The notes beneath the pieces are model-generated. The model was not told where the DNA came from. It saw only the letters and a program-made list of their open reading frames with translations, and did no database searches. A DNA stretch of 6,097 nt from Deltaproteobacteria bacterium (GTDB taxonomy: Bacteria > Bdellovibrionota > O2-12-FULL-43-9 > JACQJE01), in assembly GCA_016205125.1 (NCBI GenBank), contig JACQJE010000110.1, forward strand, positions 1 to 6,097, read 5' to 3'. Made by a program: the position numbers and the translations under genes. Below are positions 5,898 to 6,097 of the stretch, piece by piece (position 1 is the first letter of the stretch; every line of letters starts with the position of its first letter).

Positions 5898-5956
5898 TGT
5901 GTCCCCACCTTCCAAAATTACTTCTCCCTATCGCGACGTTATTCCCCTTGAATAGA

Positions 5957-5979
5957 ACCCCTGCCATCCACCCAGGGGT
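5957..5979 (-). terminator. GC-rich hairpin, possible weak terminator of an upstream gene
   Basis: ACCCCTG (5957-5963) and CAGGGGT (5973-5979) form a perfect 7-bp stem with a 9-nt loop. On the minus strand it is followed by TTCTATTC, a poor U-tract, so termination of a leftward upstream transcript is possible but unconvincing. It may equally be part of a structured repeat. Confidence 0.3.
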
Positions 5980-6030
5980 CCCGTCAAAGTCATGACAGGC
6001 CGTCTGCGTCTCTCGTAAAGGGGCTATGGA

Positions 6031-6067
6031 GCCGCCCACAAACTTAGCAAATGATGGCCTGGGCGGC
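6031..6067. repeat. 8-bp inverted repeat with 21-nt loop
   Basis: GCCGCCCA (6031-6038) and TGGGCGGC (6060-6067) are perfect reverse complements. With the hairpin at 5957-5979 and the palindrome GTCATGAC (5989-5996), this makes 5950-6070 a multi-hairpin region. It does not match the conserved cores of riboswitches or housekeeping RNAs compared from memory. It is cut by the window edge soon after. Confidence 0.4.
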
Positions 6068-6097
6068 GAAATGCAGCGCGGACTCAGGGTACAAAGG

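Larger units (their letters stand above)
5890..6096 (-). other. Unexplained open frame of 68 codons, start not in window
   Basis: One minus-strand frame is open from the right edge (6096) to a TAA at 5892-5890. It ends inside the repeat next to the -35. It contains no recognised domain, has an internal ATG only near its middle, and its composition (many Gly, Arg, Pro, Thr) is not distinctive. A second frame of the same strand reads 17 codons from the edge to a stop at 6046-6044. Either could be the tail of an upstream gene, but the hairpin content favours non-coding or repeat DNA. Outside the promoter cluster nothing else between 5752 and 6097 looks genic. Confidence 0.2.

Noticed and set aside
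5940..6097. c-di-GMP-I (GEMM) riboswitch, because of GACGCAGACGGCC and GGATGGCAGGGGTT on the minus strand
   Set aside because: The spacing and the conserved GACGCAAAGCC and GGTAGC cores are not met, and the region lies upstream of, not downstream of, the predicted promoter.
5940..6097. tmRNA or group I intron fragment, because of TTTGACGGGA and GAGACGCAGACGG on the minus strand
   Set aside because: No tRNA-like end, tag frame or ordered P/Q/R/S intron core could be found. The matches are short and out of order.
6051..6097. Rightward gene start ATGATGGCC running off the right edge
   Set aside because: Only 15 codons are visible, no ribosome binding site precedes it, and it overlaps a hairpin arm. 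This is insufficient to call.

Overview
The window is a compact bacterial operon transcribed entirely leftward (minus strand), from an ATG at 5751 to a stop at 252. A gene-free, repeat-rich flank lies on each side. Base composition is close to 50% GC, the genes are tightly packed, and FHA signalling domains sit beside a Tad-type pilus assembly gene. That suits a Gram-negative environmental bacterium of the Nitrospirota or Desulfobacterota (former deltaproteobacteria) kind. This taxonomic guess is weak, because no rRNA or phylogenetic marker is present.

Layout along transcription (right to left). The sequence from 5752 to 6097 holds no convincing gene. It contains hairpin-forming inverted repeats (5957-5979, 6031-6067), one short open reading frame of doubtful reality (5890-6096), a near-consensus sigma70 promoter (5858-5886), two 10-bp direct repeats 21 bp apart around that promoter, and a perfect 8+1+8 bp palindrome just downstream of it (5825-5841). 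Five genes follow: a TadC-like inner-membrane platform protein (5751-4864), a DUF192 protein (4859-4497), an FHA-TM-sensor-TM-PAS protein (4500-2953), and two related FHA-TM-TPR proteins (2938-1877 and 1859-252). Intergenic gaps are 4 nt, an ATGA overlap, 14 nt and 17 nt, so the five genes are very probably one transcript. Downstream of the last stop, 1-251 has no gene. It holds a long nested inverted-repeat element (81-250) and a cluster of TGTCCG/CGGACA repeats (15-54).

How the genes may work together. TadC-like proteins form, with TadB, the inner-membrane platform of Tad/Flp pilus systems. The three FHA proteins would bind phosphothreonine-containing partners on the cytoplasmic side of the membrane. 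The first FHA protein has an extracytoplasmic region and a PAS domain but no kinase or other output domain. The other two present TPR repeats on the far side of a single membrane span. An attractive inference is a phospho-dependent scaffold that couples an external or redox signal to a pilus or secretion machine.

The most unusual local features are: (i) a near-perfect 52-bp palindrome inserted in frame in the last FHA-TPR gene, exactly where its similarity to the preceding paralogue ends; (ii) the nested inverted-repeat element touching the operon's 3' end; and (iii) the densely repeated promoter region in front of a tadC that has no tadB next to it.
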